Origin: Nitrosomonas halophila
Lineage (GTDB): Bacteria; Pseudomonadota; Gammaproteobacteria; Burkholderiales; Nitrosomonadaceae
Assembly: GCF_900107165.1 (NCBI RefSeq)
Contig: NZ_FNOY01000005.1
Coordinates: 29,169 to 93,168 of the forward strand
Length of the DNA stretch: 64,000 nucleotides
Reading direction: 5' to 3'
In this document: positions 1-9,742 of the stretch, one piece after another
Layout of the letters: every line of letters begins with the position of its first letter
Position numbering within the stretch: position 1 is the stretch's first letter
Translations under genes and position numbers: made by a program
The notes under the pieces: model-generated
Told to the model about the DNA's origin: nothing
Database searches by the model: none
Seen by the model: the letters and a program-made list of their open reading frames with translations, nothing else

Positions 1-444
1 AAATGTTCGCTCCCCACTTGAACACGGAAACCATCAAGCAGGCATTGGTCCATCCACAACGACAAGAACCAGCCTGAAGCTAGAGATACTTTTTGAAACA
101 CTCATGGGGCCAGTATGAAACGGAAGAAATGATCAACCACTAATGAACACCAATGCACACTAATACATTAATATTGCAAAATGACTTCGGGGCCGCATTG
201 CCACCCGCAACCAGACCAGCCAGCCGCATGACACAACTCAAATTAGTAGCGTAGGGTGCACTTGTGCACCGATTTTTGTCGTGCAAAACGATTTGCTGGC
301 GCTGCCCACTGGAAATTGTATTGAAGCATACTCAACAATTCGAGTGCATTAGATCCATTCGTGGCTGCGGCTGCCTGACAAAGCCGGCAGTAACACAACA
401 TGGCAGCCACCCAGATGCTTTGCGGTCACTGCCGTGGAAAATTT
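1..444. other. gene-free left edge
   Basis: No convincing gene is seen here. Short open frames at the extreme left edge (to about position 118 on the plus strand) could be the end of a gene cut by the window, but nothing in them is recognisable. The stretch carries two dispersed repeat types: a run around 137-190 related to the sequence near 60980, and a short palindromic element at 251-270. Confidence 0.4.
251..270. repeat. short dispersed palindromic element
   Basis: The 20-base run GTAGGGTGCACTTGTGCACC contains an imperfect palindrome (GGTGCAC / GTGCACC). Related copies occur at 16521-16547, 28564-28582 and 60954-60973, always outside genes. Confidence 0.55.
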
Positions 445-1554
445 TTACAACTTGGCCCCTGTACCCACCAACGCAGCCGACGTGATTTTATAGGAAAACG
501 TTTCCGGTTCGAGGCTATCCTGTTGCCGCCCGTCGATTTCAGCATGCGGATAAAGGAAAAACGGCAGCCTACCCGCAGCACTGGTCTTGCCCAGGCCAAC
601 ATTCTCGCTGTCATTGAAAGCCACCCAGTTCATCTCCCAGGAACCGAACAATTTCTCTCTCAATTGCGCAATCAATTCGTGATTGCGGGGCAGCATATCC
701 AATGCCATGACCTCGTTCACGTCAGCCGGATCTACCGGCACCCAGCCAAAGCCGGCCAGATAGAATTCAGCCCGGCAATGCTGTGCGCGACTGACATCAC
801 CAAATTTGCCCAGGTGCTTATTGAGCACCGAATCATTAATCCGGATCCCATACTTCTGCCTGGCGGGAATGCCACTGGCGCGCGCCAGCCCCACAAACAG
901 CGCATGAATATCGACACATTTACCATTGAGGTCATCCTTCGCCAGCATATTCTGGACATCCCCCCAGCCTTGCCCGCGCCGATTGTTATCAAAAGTCGCG
1001 TTGTCAATCACCCAGTCATAAATAGCTCGCGCCTGCTGCAGCGGCGTTTTCGCACCCGCCTGTTGAGCAATTGCAAGCGCAGTTTTCTTGACGATGCCAT
1101 CAATAGGAATTTGCTTGCTCGGTTTCAAATATTGTTTCACCGCCTGCGGTATGGCAGCCGAGGCCGGTGCACGATAATGCTGCAGATCAATAGAGCGATC
1201 AGCGGTCTTGATAATGCTGCTGACTTTCATGCTTCGTTCACCACTGCCCTGCCAGGTTGCGTGAAACATCGGAAAACGCGTATCAGGCACAACACTGAAC
1301 CCACCAGCAGTCGTACTCCCATTCCAGTTGCTGCCCTGCGTAAACTGATAATCCGTATCGTTGGTATCCGGCAAAGGCAGCCACAAACGCGCAACCTTTC
1401 CTGCAGATGGCAAGACCACCTCATAAGACAAACGATAACTCCGCCATTTAGCCGGGGCCGAAGATTGCGCAAACACCGATGACGAGATAGAAGGATACAA
1501 CACAGCGCCTGCCGCACCGGTGCCAATCAGTTTGAAAAAATCCCTACGTTTCAT
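445..1554 (-). CDS. Tat-exported transglutaminase-like cysteine peptidase domain protein
   Basis: The 369-residue protein begins with a twin-arginine leader (RRDFFK, then a hydrophobic stretch ending near VFAQ), so export in folded form is likely. The C-terminal half has the transglutaminase-core pattern: Cys213 in GKCVDIHALF, His259 in AQHCRAEF and Asp275 in VPVDPADV, the usual Cys-His-Asp triad. In bacteria this fold is mostly proteolytic or amidase-like; the substrate is unknown. The ATG at 1554 is chosen because it follows AGGAG and puts the twin arginines near the N-terminus; an upstream in-frame extension lacks such support. It is divergent from the esterase at 1644. Confidence 0.8.
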   Translation of the reverse strand: MKRRDFFKLIGTGAAGAVLYPSISSSVFAQSSAPAKWRSYRLSYEVVLPSAGKVARLWLPLPDTNDTDYQFTQGSNWNGSTTAGGFSVVPDTRFPMFHATWQGSGERSMKVSSIIKTADRSIDLQHYRAPASAAIPQAVKQYLKPSKQIPIDGIVKKTALAIAQQAGAKTPLQQARAIYDWVIDNATFDNNRRGQGWGDVQNMLAKDDLNGKCVDIHALFVGLARASGIPARQKYGIRINDSVLNKHLGKFGDVSRAQHCRAEFYLAGFGWVPVDPADVNEVMALDMLPRNHELIAQLREKLFGSWEMNWVAFNDSENVGLGKTSAAGRLPFFLYPHAEIDGRQQDSLEPETFSYKITSAALVGTGAKL

Positions 1555-1643
1555 ACGACTCCTGAACAGTGTTGGTATAAAATAAATACGGTCAGAAACA
1601 GCAAATCTAGCGCTGCCAGCTACTTCAGTCAATTCCTATATTC

Positions 1644-2321
1644 ATGCTCGACACACAATCCTTACTCCCCGCAATCAAAATCACAACCGGCCCCAATCCC
1701 ACCCACACAATCTTATGGATGCACGGGCTGGGCGCCGACGGCAACGACTTCGTGCCCATTGTACAGGCACTCGATTTGCCCCCTGCGACGCCCATCCGTT
1801 TTTTATTTCCACACGCCCCCATCCAGCCTGTCACCATCAATGGCGGATGGAAAATGCGCGCCTGGTATGACATCAAACATAACGATTTAAGTTGGCAGGA
1901 AGATGAAACCGGGATACGCAACTCACAGCGCGCGATCACCGCGCTAATCGAACATGAAATCCAGCAAGGCGTGCCAGCCGAAAGAATCGTGCTGGCCGGT
2001 TTCTCCCAAGGCGGCGCCATGGCGCTGCAAACCGGCCTACGCCTTCCGCACAAACTGGCCGGCATCATGGTCCTGTCCGGCTACCTGCCACTGCCTCATC
2101 ATTTGGCGCGGGAAGCCCACTCCGCCAACATTTCGACACCCATATTCATGGCACATGGCACTCAAGACCCCGTTGTACCCATCGCACTTGCCAACACCTC
2201 GCAACAACACCTGCGCGAGCATCGCCATTCAGTGGAATGGCATGAATACCCCATGGCACATGCTGTTTGCGACCCTGAATTAGCCGACATCTCACGCTGG
2301 CTGAGAAAAGTTCTTCAATGA
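1644..2321 (+). CDS. alpha/beta-hydrolase carboxylesterase (phospholipase/carboxylesterase family)
   Basis: The 225-residue protein matches the small carboxylesterase/lysophospholipase family (EstB/YpfH-like) in length and motifs. Visible are the oxyanion-region HGLGADG (27-33), nucleophile Ser121 in GFSQGG, Asp175 in HGTQD and His206 in PMAHAV. It probably hydrolyses short-chain or lysophospholipid esters in the cytoplasm, as there is no signal peptide. The Shine-Dalgarno sequence is poor. It starts 89 bases from the divergent transglutaminase-like gene. Confidence 0.85.
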   Translation: MLDTQSLLPAIKITTGPNPTHTILWMHGLGADGNDFVPIVQALDLPPATPIRFLFPHAPIQPVTINGGWKMRAWYDIKHNDLSWQEDETGIRNSQRAITALIEHEIQQGVPAERIVLAGFSQGGAMALQTGLRLPHKLAGIMVLSGYLPLPHHLAREAHSANISTPIFMAHGTQDPVVPIALANTSQQHLREHRHSVEWHEYPMAHAVCDPELADISRWLRKVLQ

Positions 2322-2648
2322 TTGCCTCAACCCGGCTCATCTGATCGGCCCGGATAACCGCCAAGGCAGCCAAGTACCCAACCGCCTCAAAAAAGTGTGA
2401 AATCACATCCATCGATAAGTAATAAGTAAGCAGCATTCAGCAGCCATCGAGATCAATTTACTGACAACCTATCTCACGATCCCACGAGAGAATTGAAACG
2501 GAAAAGCTGAGAAGCCGGACATCCCTTCATTCAGGATCACTGAAGACCAAGCTCGTAGACTCCGAGCTACCACAGCCCAACCTTTAGGATAAGTAGTGTA
2601 AACCCGGTATGGCGTAAAAACAAACCCGGTCAGAACGGGATTCCGAGT
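2322..2648. other. gene-free stretch at the distal end of the CRISPR array
   Basis: No gene is recognised. The stretch contains a small hairpin (AGCTCG at 2550-2555 with CGAGCT at 2563-2568). It also has a solitary AGAATTGAAAC near 2490-2500, resembling the end of the CRISPR repeat in the opposite orientation. A decayed mobile-element end is possible but not shown. Confidence 0.35.
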
Positions 2649-5600
2649 GTTTATTGATACGTTCGACATAATGGCCGGGCGCTACCGCAAAGGGGCGAAC
2701 AATGCATGAGGCGCAGGTAATGTTTCAATCCTCGCCCAGCCGAATGGCCGGGCGCTACCCACGCCATCAACCAGACGATTGAGCGCCTCGGAGGTTTCAA
2801 TCCTCGCCCAGCCGAATGGCCGGGCGCTACCGCGCTGTTGCGCGCCTCGTCCCGATACAACCGAATGTTTCAATCCTCGCCCAGCCGAATGGCCGGGCGC
2901 TACCTTTTAACATCGCGGGCTATACGGAAATACGCGTAGTTTCAATCCTCGCCCAGCCGAATGGCCGGGCGCTACCACGGACAACGTTGCCCTGAACCAG
3001 GAGCGGCTGCTGTTTCAATCCTCGCCCAGCCGAATGGCCGGGCGCTACCTAATAAGATCGGTCTGGATTACGACCCTATAAGAGGTTTCAATCCTCGCCC
3101 AGCCGAATGGCCGGGCGCTACTCAGGAGTGGGAATGTCAGTTGTGCCTTGCGTGCGTTTCAATCCTCGCCCAGCCGAATGGCCGGGCGCTACATCATACC
3201 CTCAATCCGATCACCTGGATTAGCCGGGTTTCAATCCTCGCCCAGCCGAATGGCCGGGCGCTACGGCGTTTTCTGCGCGCCGGAACTAAATAAACTGCTG
3301 GTTTCAATCCTCGCCCAGCCGAATGGCCGGGCGCTACCTGGACGCCAAAATCCATGGGGTAAAACTTTCACGTTTCAATCCTCGCCCAGCCGAATGGCCG
3401 GGCGCTACCCCGCCACCGGCAAACGATGAGGGCGTACCCGGCATGTTTCAATCCTCGCCCAGCCGAATGGCCGGGCGCTACCGGGTAGGATAGCAGTTGG
3501 AGTTGATGTGTTACTGTTTCAATCCTCGCCCAGCCGAATGGCCGGGCGCTACCCGGATTTGACACCATCAGTCAACCCGGACACAAACGTTTCAATCCTC
3601 GCCCAGCCGAATGGCCGGGCGCTACCGTGATTTCTCTATAAACAGCTTCAGCTACAGCAGTTTCAATCCTCGCCCAGCCGAATGGCCGGGCGCTACATGT
3701 GGTGGGTTTCCATTACCAGGATTATTACAAGTTTCAATCCTCGCCCAGCCGAATGGCCGGGCGCTACTTGTCTCCATCACCATCCACAATAATATTAGCA
3801 TGTTTCAATCCTCGCCCAGCCGAATGGCCGGGCGCTACCAGGAATCCCGGTTCCTCCGGGACGGTGCAAGCTGTTTCAATCCTCGCCCAGCCGAATGGCC
3901 GGGCGCTACCTCAAAGCGGCTACCGCTGAAATCAGCGACCTGTGCGTTTCAATCCTCGCCCAGCCGAATGGCCGGGCGCTACCCGTCGCTCTTGGCAACA
4001 GTGGGAGCGCGGTGAGAGTTTCAATCCTCGCCCAGCCGAATGGCCGGGCGCTACCGGGTAAAGTGGACCCTTTAGCGATAAACGACTCGTTTCAATCCTC
4101 GCCCAGCCGAATGGCCGGGCGCTACCAGCGGCACGGAATCACTCAAGATCAATCGATTTGTTTCAATCCTCGCCCAGCCGAATGGCCGGGCGCTACCGGA
4201 TCCAACCTGGGAGCAACACTCGCCAGCCAGGTTTCAATCCTCGCCCAGCCGAATGGCCGGGCGCTACGAATCTGCTTTAACAGCTCCGGCTTGCGTTTCA
4301 AGTTTCAATCCTCGCCCAGCCGAATGGCCGGGCGCTACCTCAACGGATCTAGCCTCGGCACCCCTTATTCATGTTTCAATCCTCGCCCAGCCGAATGGCC
4401 GGGCGCTACCACGCGTGGCCTCGGCGGCCGGGATTCCACTGGAAGTTTCAATCCTCGCCCAGCCGAATGGCCGGGCGCTACTTCAGTATCAGCAACAATA
4501 GGAGAAGCATTACCAGTTTCAATCCTCGCCCAGCCGAATGGCCGGGCGCTACATTGTCTACCGGGCCATGCGGCACTATGGCATGTACGTTTCAATCCTC
4601 GCCCAGCCGAATGGCCGGGCGCTACCCAGCAGTCGGCGAACAGTACCTAAATGTCACCTGGTTTCAATCCTCGCCCAGCCGAATGGCCGGGCGCTACGTC
4701 GCGCTGGTGGCAATGGTACTACAGGATGGTGGCGTTTCAATCCTCGCCCAGCCGAATGGCCGGGCGCTACCGGGCAGCGTCGAACCTTTGGCAATAAATG
4801 ATTCGTTTCAATCCTCGCCCAGCCGAATGGCCGGGCGCTACCATTTATAGCCGATGTGGTATCGTTTTCTACGCGTTTCAATCCTCGCCCAGCCGAATGG
4901 CCGGGCGCTACCGGCGGTTGGAGAGCAGTACTTAAACATCACCTGGTTTCAATCCTCGCCCAGCCGAATGGCCGGGCGCTACTCGGGGGGATCTCTGCAG
5001 ACACCCCCCGACCTTTGTTTCAATCCTCGCCCAGCCGAATGGCCGGGCGCTACAGGATTTTTTGCCGAGATAGACACCGCGTCCCCTGTTTCAATCCTCG
5101 CCCAGCCGAATGGCCGGGCGCTACCGGATCCAACCTGGGAGCAACACTCGCCAGCCAGGTTTCAATCCTCGCCCAGCCGAATGGCCGGGCGCTACCAGCC
5201 AAGCGGGAAGCAAGCAGAGCCTACCGGTACGTTTCAATCCTCGCCCAGCCGAATGGCCGGGCGCTACTAGGCCAACGCAAATACACTTGCGCGCAAAAGC
5301 TGGTTTCAATCCTCGCCCAGCCGAATGGCCGGGCGCTACCGGGTCCTCCAATAATCCACCGCTCATAACTGGCTGTTTCAATCCTCGCCCAGCCGAATGG
5401 CCGGGCGCTACATAAACTCGGTCAGCTCGCCTCGTAACGCGATAAAGTTTCAATCCTCGCCCAGCCGAATGGCCGGGCGCTACCATTGTTATTGAGTGGT
5501 TCAAAGACAACAGGAACCAGTTTCAATCCTCGCCCAGCCGAATGGCCGGGCGCTACGGGCCTTCATGGGTGGATCGGATGGTCATGTCTATGTTTCAATC

Positions 5601-7137
5601 CTCGCCCAGCCGAATGGCCGGGCGCTACCGTTATTGCCGGACACGAACGCAACCGGACGGCTGTTTCAATCCTCGCCCAGCCGAATGGCCGGGCGCTACC
5701 GCCGCTGTTGATGCTATCAGAACAGTAACAGTAACAGTTTCAATCCTCGCCCAGCCGAATGGCCGGGCGCTACGCCAGGAGCGATGCCAGGAGCGATAAA
5801 TGATAAACGGTTTCAATCCTCGCCCAGCCGAATGGCCGGGCGCTACGCCAGGAGCGATGCCAGGAGCGATAAATGATAAACGGTTTCAATCCTCGCCCAG
5901 CCGAATGGCCGGGCGCTACGCCAGGAGCGATGCCAGGAGCGATAAATGATAAACGGTTTCAATCCTCGCCCAGCCGAATGGCCGGGCGCTACGCCAGGAG
6001 CGATGCCAGGAGCGATAAATGATAAACGGTTTCAATCCTCGCCCAGCCGAATGGCCGGGCGCTACAAGGACCCATCATCTGGCTGTCTCCATCGCTTTTT
6101 GTTTCAATCCTCGCCCAGCCGAATGGCCGGGCGCTACCAGGTCTCGATGCCCGGAAATCCTCGCTAGAGTCAGTTTCAATCCTCGCCCAGCCGAATGGCC
6201 GGGCGCTACCGCAACTGCAGACAGTGATCACCGGGAAAATCGTGGTTTCAATCCTCGCCCAGCCGAATGGCCGGGCGCTACACCATGAAATCAGACCCGC
6301 ACTACGCCTACACCGGTTTCAATCCTCGCCCAGCCGAATGGCCGGGCGCTACAGGCCAACGCAAATACACTTGCGCGCAAAAGCTGGTTTCAATCCTCGC
6401 CCAGCCGAATGGCCGGGCGCTACCCCACTTCGAGCTGCAGCAAACGGGCCGGGGCGGTGGTTTCAATCCTCGCCCAGCCGAATGGCCGGGCGCTACCGGC
6501 CGGAGTCATCCAGGATGAGGACATTCAAAGTGTTTCAATCCTCGCCCAGCCGAATGGCCGGGCGCTACCTGCCGATTGTAGCTCTCGGCAAGAAGGCCGG
6601 TGTTTCAATCCTCGCCCAGCCGAATGGCCGGGCGCTACGCCAATACAGTTATCAACGCTAATACATTAACATGTTTCAATCCTCGCCCAGCCGAATGGCC
6701 GGGCGCTACGCGGCGGTATCTTTGCCGAAGGCGCAAGCAAGTTGTTTCAATCCTCGCCCAGCCGAATGGCCGGGCGCTACAAAAAAACACCTACGCGCCA
6801 AGGGTATATAAAATGTTTCAATCCTCGCCCAGCCGAATGGCCGGGCGCTACAAGCAAGCAGAGCCTACCGTTACGCACACTCTGGAGTTTCAATCCTCGC
6901 CCAGCCGAATGGCCGGGCGCTACGCTCAATGTAATAGTTGCCAGTGGGCGCAGCGCTGTTTCAATCCTCGCCCAGCCGAATGGCCGGGCGCTACATGCAA
7001 AAAGTGCCGTCAGTAAGACCGTTTTTAAGTTTCAATCCTCGCCCAGCCGAATGGCCGGGCGCTACCAGCGCCAGGCCGGTTCGTTCAGAAATTCCCATTC
7101 GTTTCAATCCTCGCCCAGCCGAATGGCCGGGCGCTAC
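2649..7137 (-). CRISPR. type I-C CRISPR array, 62 intact 37-nt repeats plus one degenerate repeat
   Basis: Counted by eye there are 62 apparently identical 37-base repeats, the first intact one at 2722-2758 and the last at 7101-7137, with spacers of 33-37 bases. A degenerate copy, keeping only about the last 15 bases (ATGGCCGGGCGCTAC), ends at 2685 and marks the leader-distal end. In the crRNA direction (minus strand) the repeat starts GTAGCGCCC, can form a 9-pair stem with loop ATTC, and ends GAGGATTGAAAC, the usual kind of 3' end giving an 11-nt crRNA handle. The cas operon is on the same strand and reads toward the array, so the leader is at 7138-7317. Spacer duplications are described in the findings. 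Confidence 0.98.
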
Positions 7138-7317
7138 AGTACAACTACAACTCCATCATACAGCAAATAAAATTGTAGCCAATGCGCGAACCCATATGCA
7201 TCAGCTTTTTAGGAGAGCAGGAATTTTGATTTCCTGATGGAATGTGTCTATTTTTCATATAGATAACAGAAGCGCGAATATCCCTGTATTTTTACGGTTG
7301 CTTGACATCCGCGCAAA
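7138..7317 (-). promoter_or_regulatory. CRISPR leader
   Basis: This is the 180-base AT-rich stretch between the cas2 stop and the first, leader-proximal repeat. It contains a short inverted repeat, CAGGAA (7218-7223) with TTCCTG (7231-7236), that could be a protein-bound or hairpin site. Its position next to perfect repeats, opposite the degenerate end, identifies it as the leader. Confidence 0.75.
7155..7182 (-). promoter_or_regulatory. candidate pre-crRNA promoter
   Basis: On the minus strand TTGGCT (7182-7177) and TATGAT (7160-7155) are 16 bases apart. Transcription would start about ten bases before the first repeat. This is inferred from consensus likeness only. Confidence 0.4.
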
Positions 7318-7608
7318 TCAGATAACAAGAGGGCCTTCAAAATCTACAGCCTTGAAATTACCATATTCTTTCACATGCAATTCGAATGGCTCCTTTAAAC
7401 GATAAAGCCGAAGACTATCTTCCTTTTCATCAATCTCGGCCAATAACCGTCGCTCCAATTCCTCGAATTGCATCAAATTGACCTTGCATTCAAATACCGA
7501 CTTTTGCACTCTCTGACCGTGTCCCTCACAAACCTTGGCCACACGTCTCAACCTTTTCCGGCCTTCTCTGGTTTCTGTCGAAACATCGTAGGTCACGATA
7601 ATCAACAT
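7318..7608 (-). CDS. cas2: CRISPR adaptation protein Cas2
   Basis: The 96-residue protein starts [11 protein letters not shown], the typical Cas2 beta-strand with the metal-site Asp, and has the usual length. With Cas1 it forms the integrase complex that inserts new spacers at the leader end. The ATG at 7608 is preferred over a GTG at 7614 because GAGGTGA precedes it by a few bases and it gives the canonical N-terminus. The GTG would overlap the cas1 stop as GTGA. It is the last gene before the leader. Confidence 0.95.
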   Translation of the reverse strand: MLIIVTYDVSTETREGRKRLRRVAKVCEGHGQRVQKSVFECKVNLMQFEELERRLLAEIDEKEDSLRLYRLKEPFELHVKEYGNFKAVDFEGPLVI

Positions 7609-7610
7609 GA

Positions 7611-8645
7611 TCACCTCACAAGAAAAGGAATATAACCATCCATTTCACCCCGGATGGTGCGGGATAAAAATCGTGCCTGCAGCTGTGGCAACAATCCAAA
7701 TGGTACTTTGGAATCAAGCAAGGGATGCGTGATTTCCTCTTGCTTGCGCTCCTGATAGGCCGTCACCACTATTTTCCTTGCATCATCCTGCAGATAAACC
7801 GCCCCGCCCTCTCGTTCCTGCACATCCCGCTCAGAAATCTGCCCCCGGTTGATCAATGTCAGAGCGAGACGATCTGCCAGAATCGGGCGAAACTCCTCCA
7901 TCAGATCCAGTGCCAGCGCGGCTCTGCCAGGACGAACACTATGCAGAAAACCCAACTGGGGATCGAGTCCCACGCTTTCAACCGCCGAACGGCAATCATT
8001 CATCACCATGGAATAGAGAAACGACAGCAACGCATTGAAGCGATCACGCGGCGGCCTGCGTGTTCGCCCATTCATGGTGAAAAATTCGCGTATATCACGA
8101 CGTACCAGACAAGGCATGGCTGAGAAATAGGTCTTTGCCGCATCCCCTTCAATGCCGCGCACACTATCCAGGTTATCCGCAAACGGCAAATTACGAATCG
8201 AAACAGCAAGGGATTGCGCTGCCACACTTAACGCCTGCTGATCATTTTCATCCGATGCTTCTCGCGCTCCTCGCAATAATACCTGGCGGCAGTTGCGTAA
8301 TTTTCCAGTAATCGCAGCCTTGGCTATCGTCAATGCAAACGAAACATTGGCCGCCATGCGATGCTGCGCCTGGCGCAACAAAATATTGCCACTGACAGCC
8401 CCCTCCAGCCTGGCCTTGAAGCGCCCGTTTCCGTCAAGCAGAACAAAGTTGATGCCTTCATCGGCACAACGATGCATCAATGCTGGCGATATCATGATAT
8501 TGCCAAAGCAAACCACAGACCCCAAATGGTGCAATGGCACCTGCAGACGCTTTTCCCGTTCCACATCTATACGCAACGTATTATTTTCCAAATGCACATA
8601 AGCGCTTGGTGTCATGACGTACAATGTATTGAGCATTTGATACAT
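7611..8645 (-). CDS. cas1: CRISPR integrase Cas1 (type I-C)
   Basis: The 344-residue protein begins [13 protein letters not shown], typical of type I-C Cas1. The metal-binding residues of the integrase site appear as Glu166 ([11 protein letters not shown]), His235 ([10 protein letters not shown]) and the acidic cluster 247-251 (LDLMEEFRP). It catalyses spacer integration with Cas2. A second possible start (Met4, position 8636) would also give a normal protein. It lies 13 bases downstream of cas4 and is followed by cas2. Confidence 0.96.
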   Translation of the reverse strand: MYQMLNTLYVMTPSAYVHLENNTLRIDVEREKRLQVPLHHLGSVVCFGNIMISPALMHRCADEGINFVLLDGNGRFKARLEGAVSGNILLRQAQHRMAANVSFALTIAKAAITGKLRNCRQVLLRGAREASDENDQQALSVAAQSLAVSIRNLPFADNLDSVRGIEGDAAKTYFSAMPCLVRRDIREFFTMNGRTRRPPRDRFNALLSFLYSMVMNDCRSAVESVGLDPQLGFLHSVRPGRAALALDLMEEFRPILADRLALTLINRGQISERDVQEREGGAVYLQDDARKIVVTAYQERKQEEITHPLLDSKVPFGLLPQLQARFLSRTIRGEMDGYIPFLVR

Positions 8646-8658
8646 ACAATTCCTGCTA

Positions 8659-9285
8659 TCAGTCGGGTTCGAACAAACTCTCGCGTGCTTTACTTTGCCC
8701 GGCCTTATCAGCCATGGCTTGCGGTTGGCAGATTTCCATCAAGGAGCATTCCTTGCATCGCGCATCGTTTGCAGGGGGTGGCAGTTTCTGCGACACCAGC
8801 ATTGACCGTACAGCTTTCACGGTTTCTTCCACTTGCTGACGTAACGAATCTGTGATGACAATCTCGCGTCGGCGGCGAGAAGAGTGGTGATAAATCGCGC
8901 CATGCGTAACCGGCATACCAAGCATTTCCTCCAGGCAGAGTGCCTGTGCTGCCAGTTGCAAGTCATCATGTACTTTAGCGCGTTTCTTTCCATGCTTATA
9001 TTCCACCGGATAAATGCGCCCATCCGGATAAAACTCAACCACATCGCATTTCCCGATCAAGCCCAAACGATCAGACCAGACCGGCAAGGCATATTCCGTG
9101 CGCACACCCTCAAATGATTCCAGCCCAGGTTGATCAACCCGCTCATGCACCGCATTACCCCGCATAGTATGCACATTTTCGTCAAAAACCTGCTCCATAT
9201 GAATCAGCGCACATTGCCGGGGGCAATAGCTGTAATGCTGCAAAGCCGAAAGCATGATGGGATCGTCCGCTTCACCCTTTACCAT
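8659..9285 (-). CDS. cas4: CRISPR-associated exonuclease Cas4
   Basis: This 208-residue protein has Cys residues near the N-terminus (YCPRQC) and a C-terminal CKECSLMEIC, expected iron-sulfur ligands. Between them is a PD-(D/E)XK nuclease core (GKCDVVEF, then PVEYKHGK). Cas4 trims pre-spacers and helps select the PAM and orientation. The ATG at 9285 shares its A with the hicA stop (TGATG), so the two genes are probably translationally coupled. A TTG one codon upstream is less likely. Confidence 0.95.
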   Translation of the reverse strand: MVKGEADDPIMLSALQHYSYCPRQCALIHMEQVFDENVHTMRGNAVHERVDQPGLESFEGVRTEYALPVWSDRLGLIGKCDVVEFYPDGRIYPVEYKHGKKRAKVHDDLQLAAQALCLEEMLGMPVTHGAIYHHSSRRRREIVITDSLRQQVEETVKAVRSMLVSQKLPPPANDARCKECSLMEICQPQAMADKAGQSKARESLFEPD

Positions 9286-9533
9286 CAATCATTTCCAAAT
9301 AATTTCAAAATCACATTCTCTCTTGATAAGGAATGATGCTTTGCTACCTCACTCAATATGGACGCCAGCGTTCCTATGCGTAATGGATCGTGCAACGGAA
9401 TCGTCAAATGATGCCTCTTTGGCAGATGGCATTCCAGCCGCACATGACTACCGGTTTGCCGGGTTGTTTCATACCCAAGTCGGCCCAATGCTTTAATCAA
9501 CTGCTGACCGGATACATTGCGTGGCATTTTCAT
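9285..9533 (-). CDS. hicA: HicA-type mRNA interferase toxin
   Basis: This 82-residue protein fits HicA (YcfA-like double-stranded-RNA-binding fold): an N-terminal helix region SGQQLIKALGRLGYE, then RQTGSHVRLE with the catalytic-type His30, then a strand with HHLTIPLHD and a C-terminal helix. HicA toxins cleave mRNA. It overlaps hicB by ATGA upstream and the cas4 start by one base downstream, so it is locked inside the cas operon between cas7c and cas4. The family call is from motif recognition only. Confidence 0.82.
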   Translation of the reverse strand: MKMPRNVSGQQLIKALGRLGYETTRQTGSHVRLECHLPKRHHLTIPLHDPLRIGTLASILSEVAKHHSLSRENVILKLFGND

Positions 9534-9736
9534 GCCTGAATGACTTCCTCACGCACGAAATGCAAACGAATCATTTCGGGCACCTCACCTTCATCGAAAT
9601 GACAATGTACGGCATCACGCACTTGTTGACGCAGGCTAGCAAGATCGTCTGCTTCGGTAAAAATCGATTCACCCAGTGCACGAGCGGTATATCCCCCTTC
9701 CGGCGCTTCTTCGACGAGGAAAATTATTTCATTCAT
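9530..9736 (-). CDS. hicB: HicB-type antitoxin
   Basis: This 68-residue protein has the partial RNase-H-like HicB fold pattern (FLVEEAPEGGYTARALG, then the helix DLASLRQQVRDAV). It lacks the C-terminal DNA-binding segment of longer HicB proteins, which is common in short family members. It should neutralise the adjacent toxin. AAGGAG lies upstream of the ATG at 9736. Antitoxin-first order and an ATGA overlap with the toxin gene are typical of a two-gene cassette. Confidence 0.78.
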   Translation of the reverse strand: MNEIIFLVEEAPEGGYTARALGESIFTEADDLASLRQQVRDAVHCHFDEGEVPEMIRLHFVREEVIQA

Positions 9737-9742
9737 GGCAAT

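Noticed and set aside
400..1482. Long plus-strand frame opposite the transglutaminase-like gene
   Set aside because: The minus-strand frame has a signal peptide, catalytic triad and ribosome-binding site; the plus frame has none of these.
2550..2568. Hairpin possibly marking an IS200/IS605 end or guide-RNA scaffold
   Set aside because: No transposase or TnpB remains nearby and the stem is only six pairs; not enough to call.
2469..2669. Possible small protein just beyond the distal array end
   Set aside because: No ribosome-binding site, no recognisable domain, and the frame runs into the degenerate CRISPR repeat.
4268..4338. A spacer ending in GTTTCAA just before the repeat, suggesting a shifted repeat boundary
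   Set aside because: The full repeat follows immediately in its normal form; the match is only seven bases and probably chance.
2651..7237. Many frames through the CRISPR array with repeated SILAQPNGRAL- or FNPRPAEWPGAT-type peptides
   Set aside because: They are translations of the CRISPR repeat; no protein is expected.
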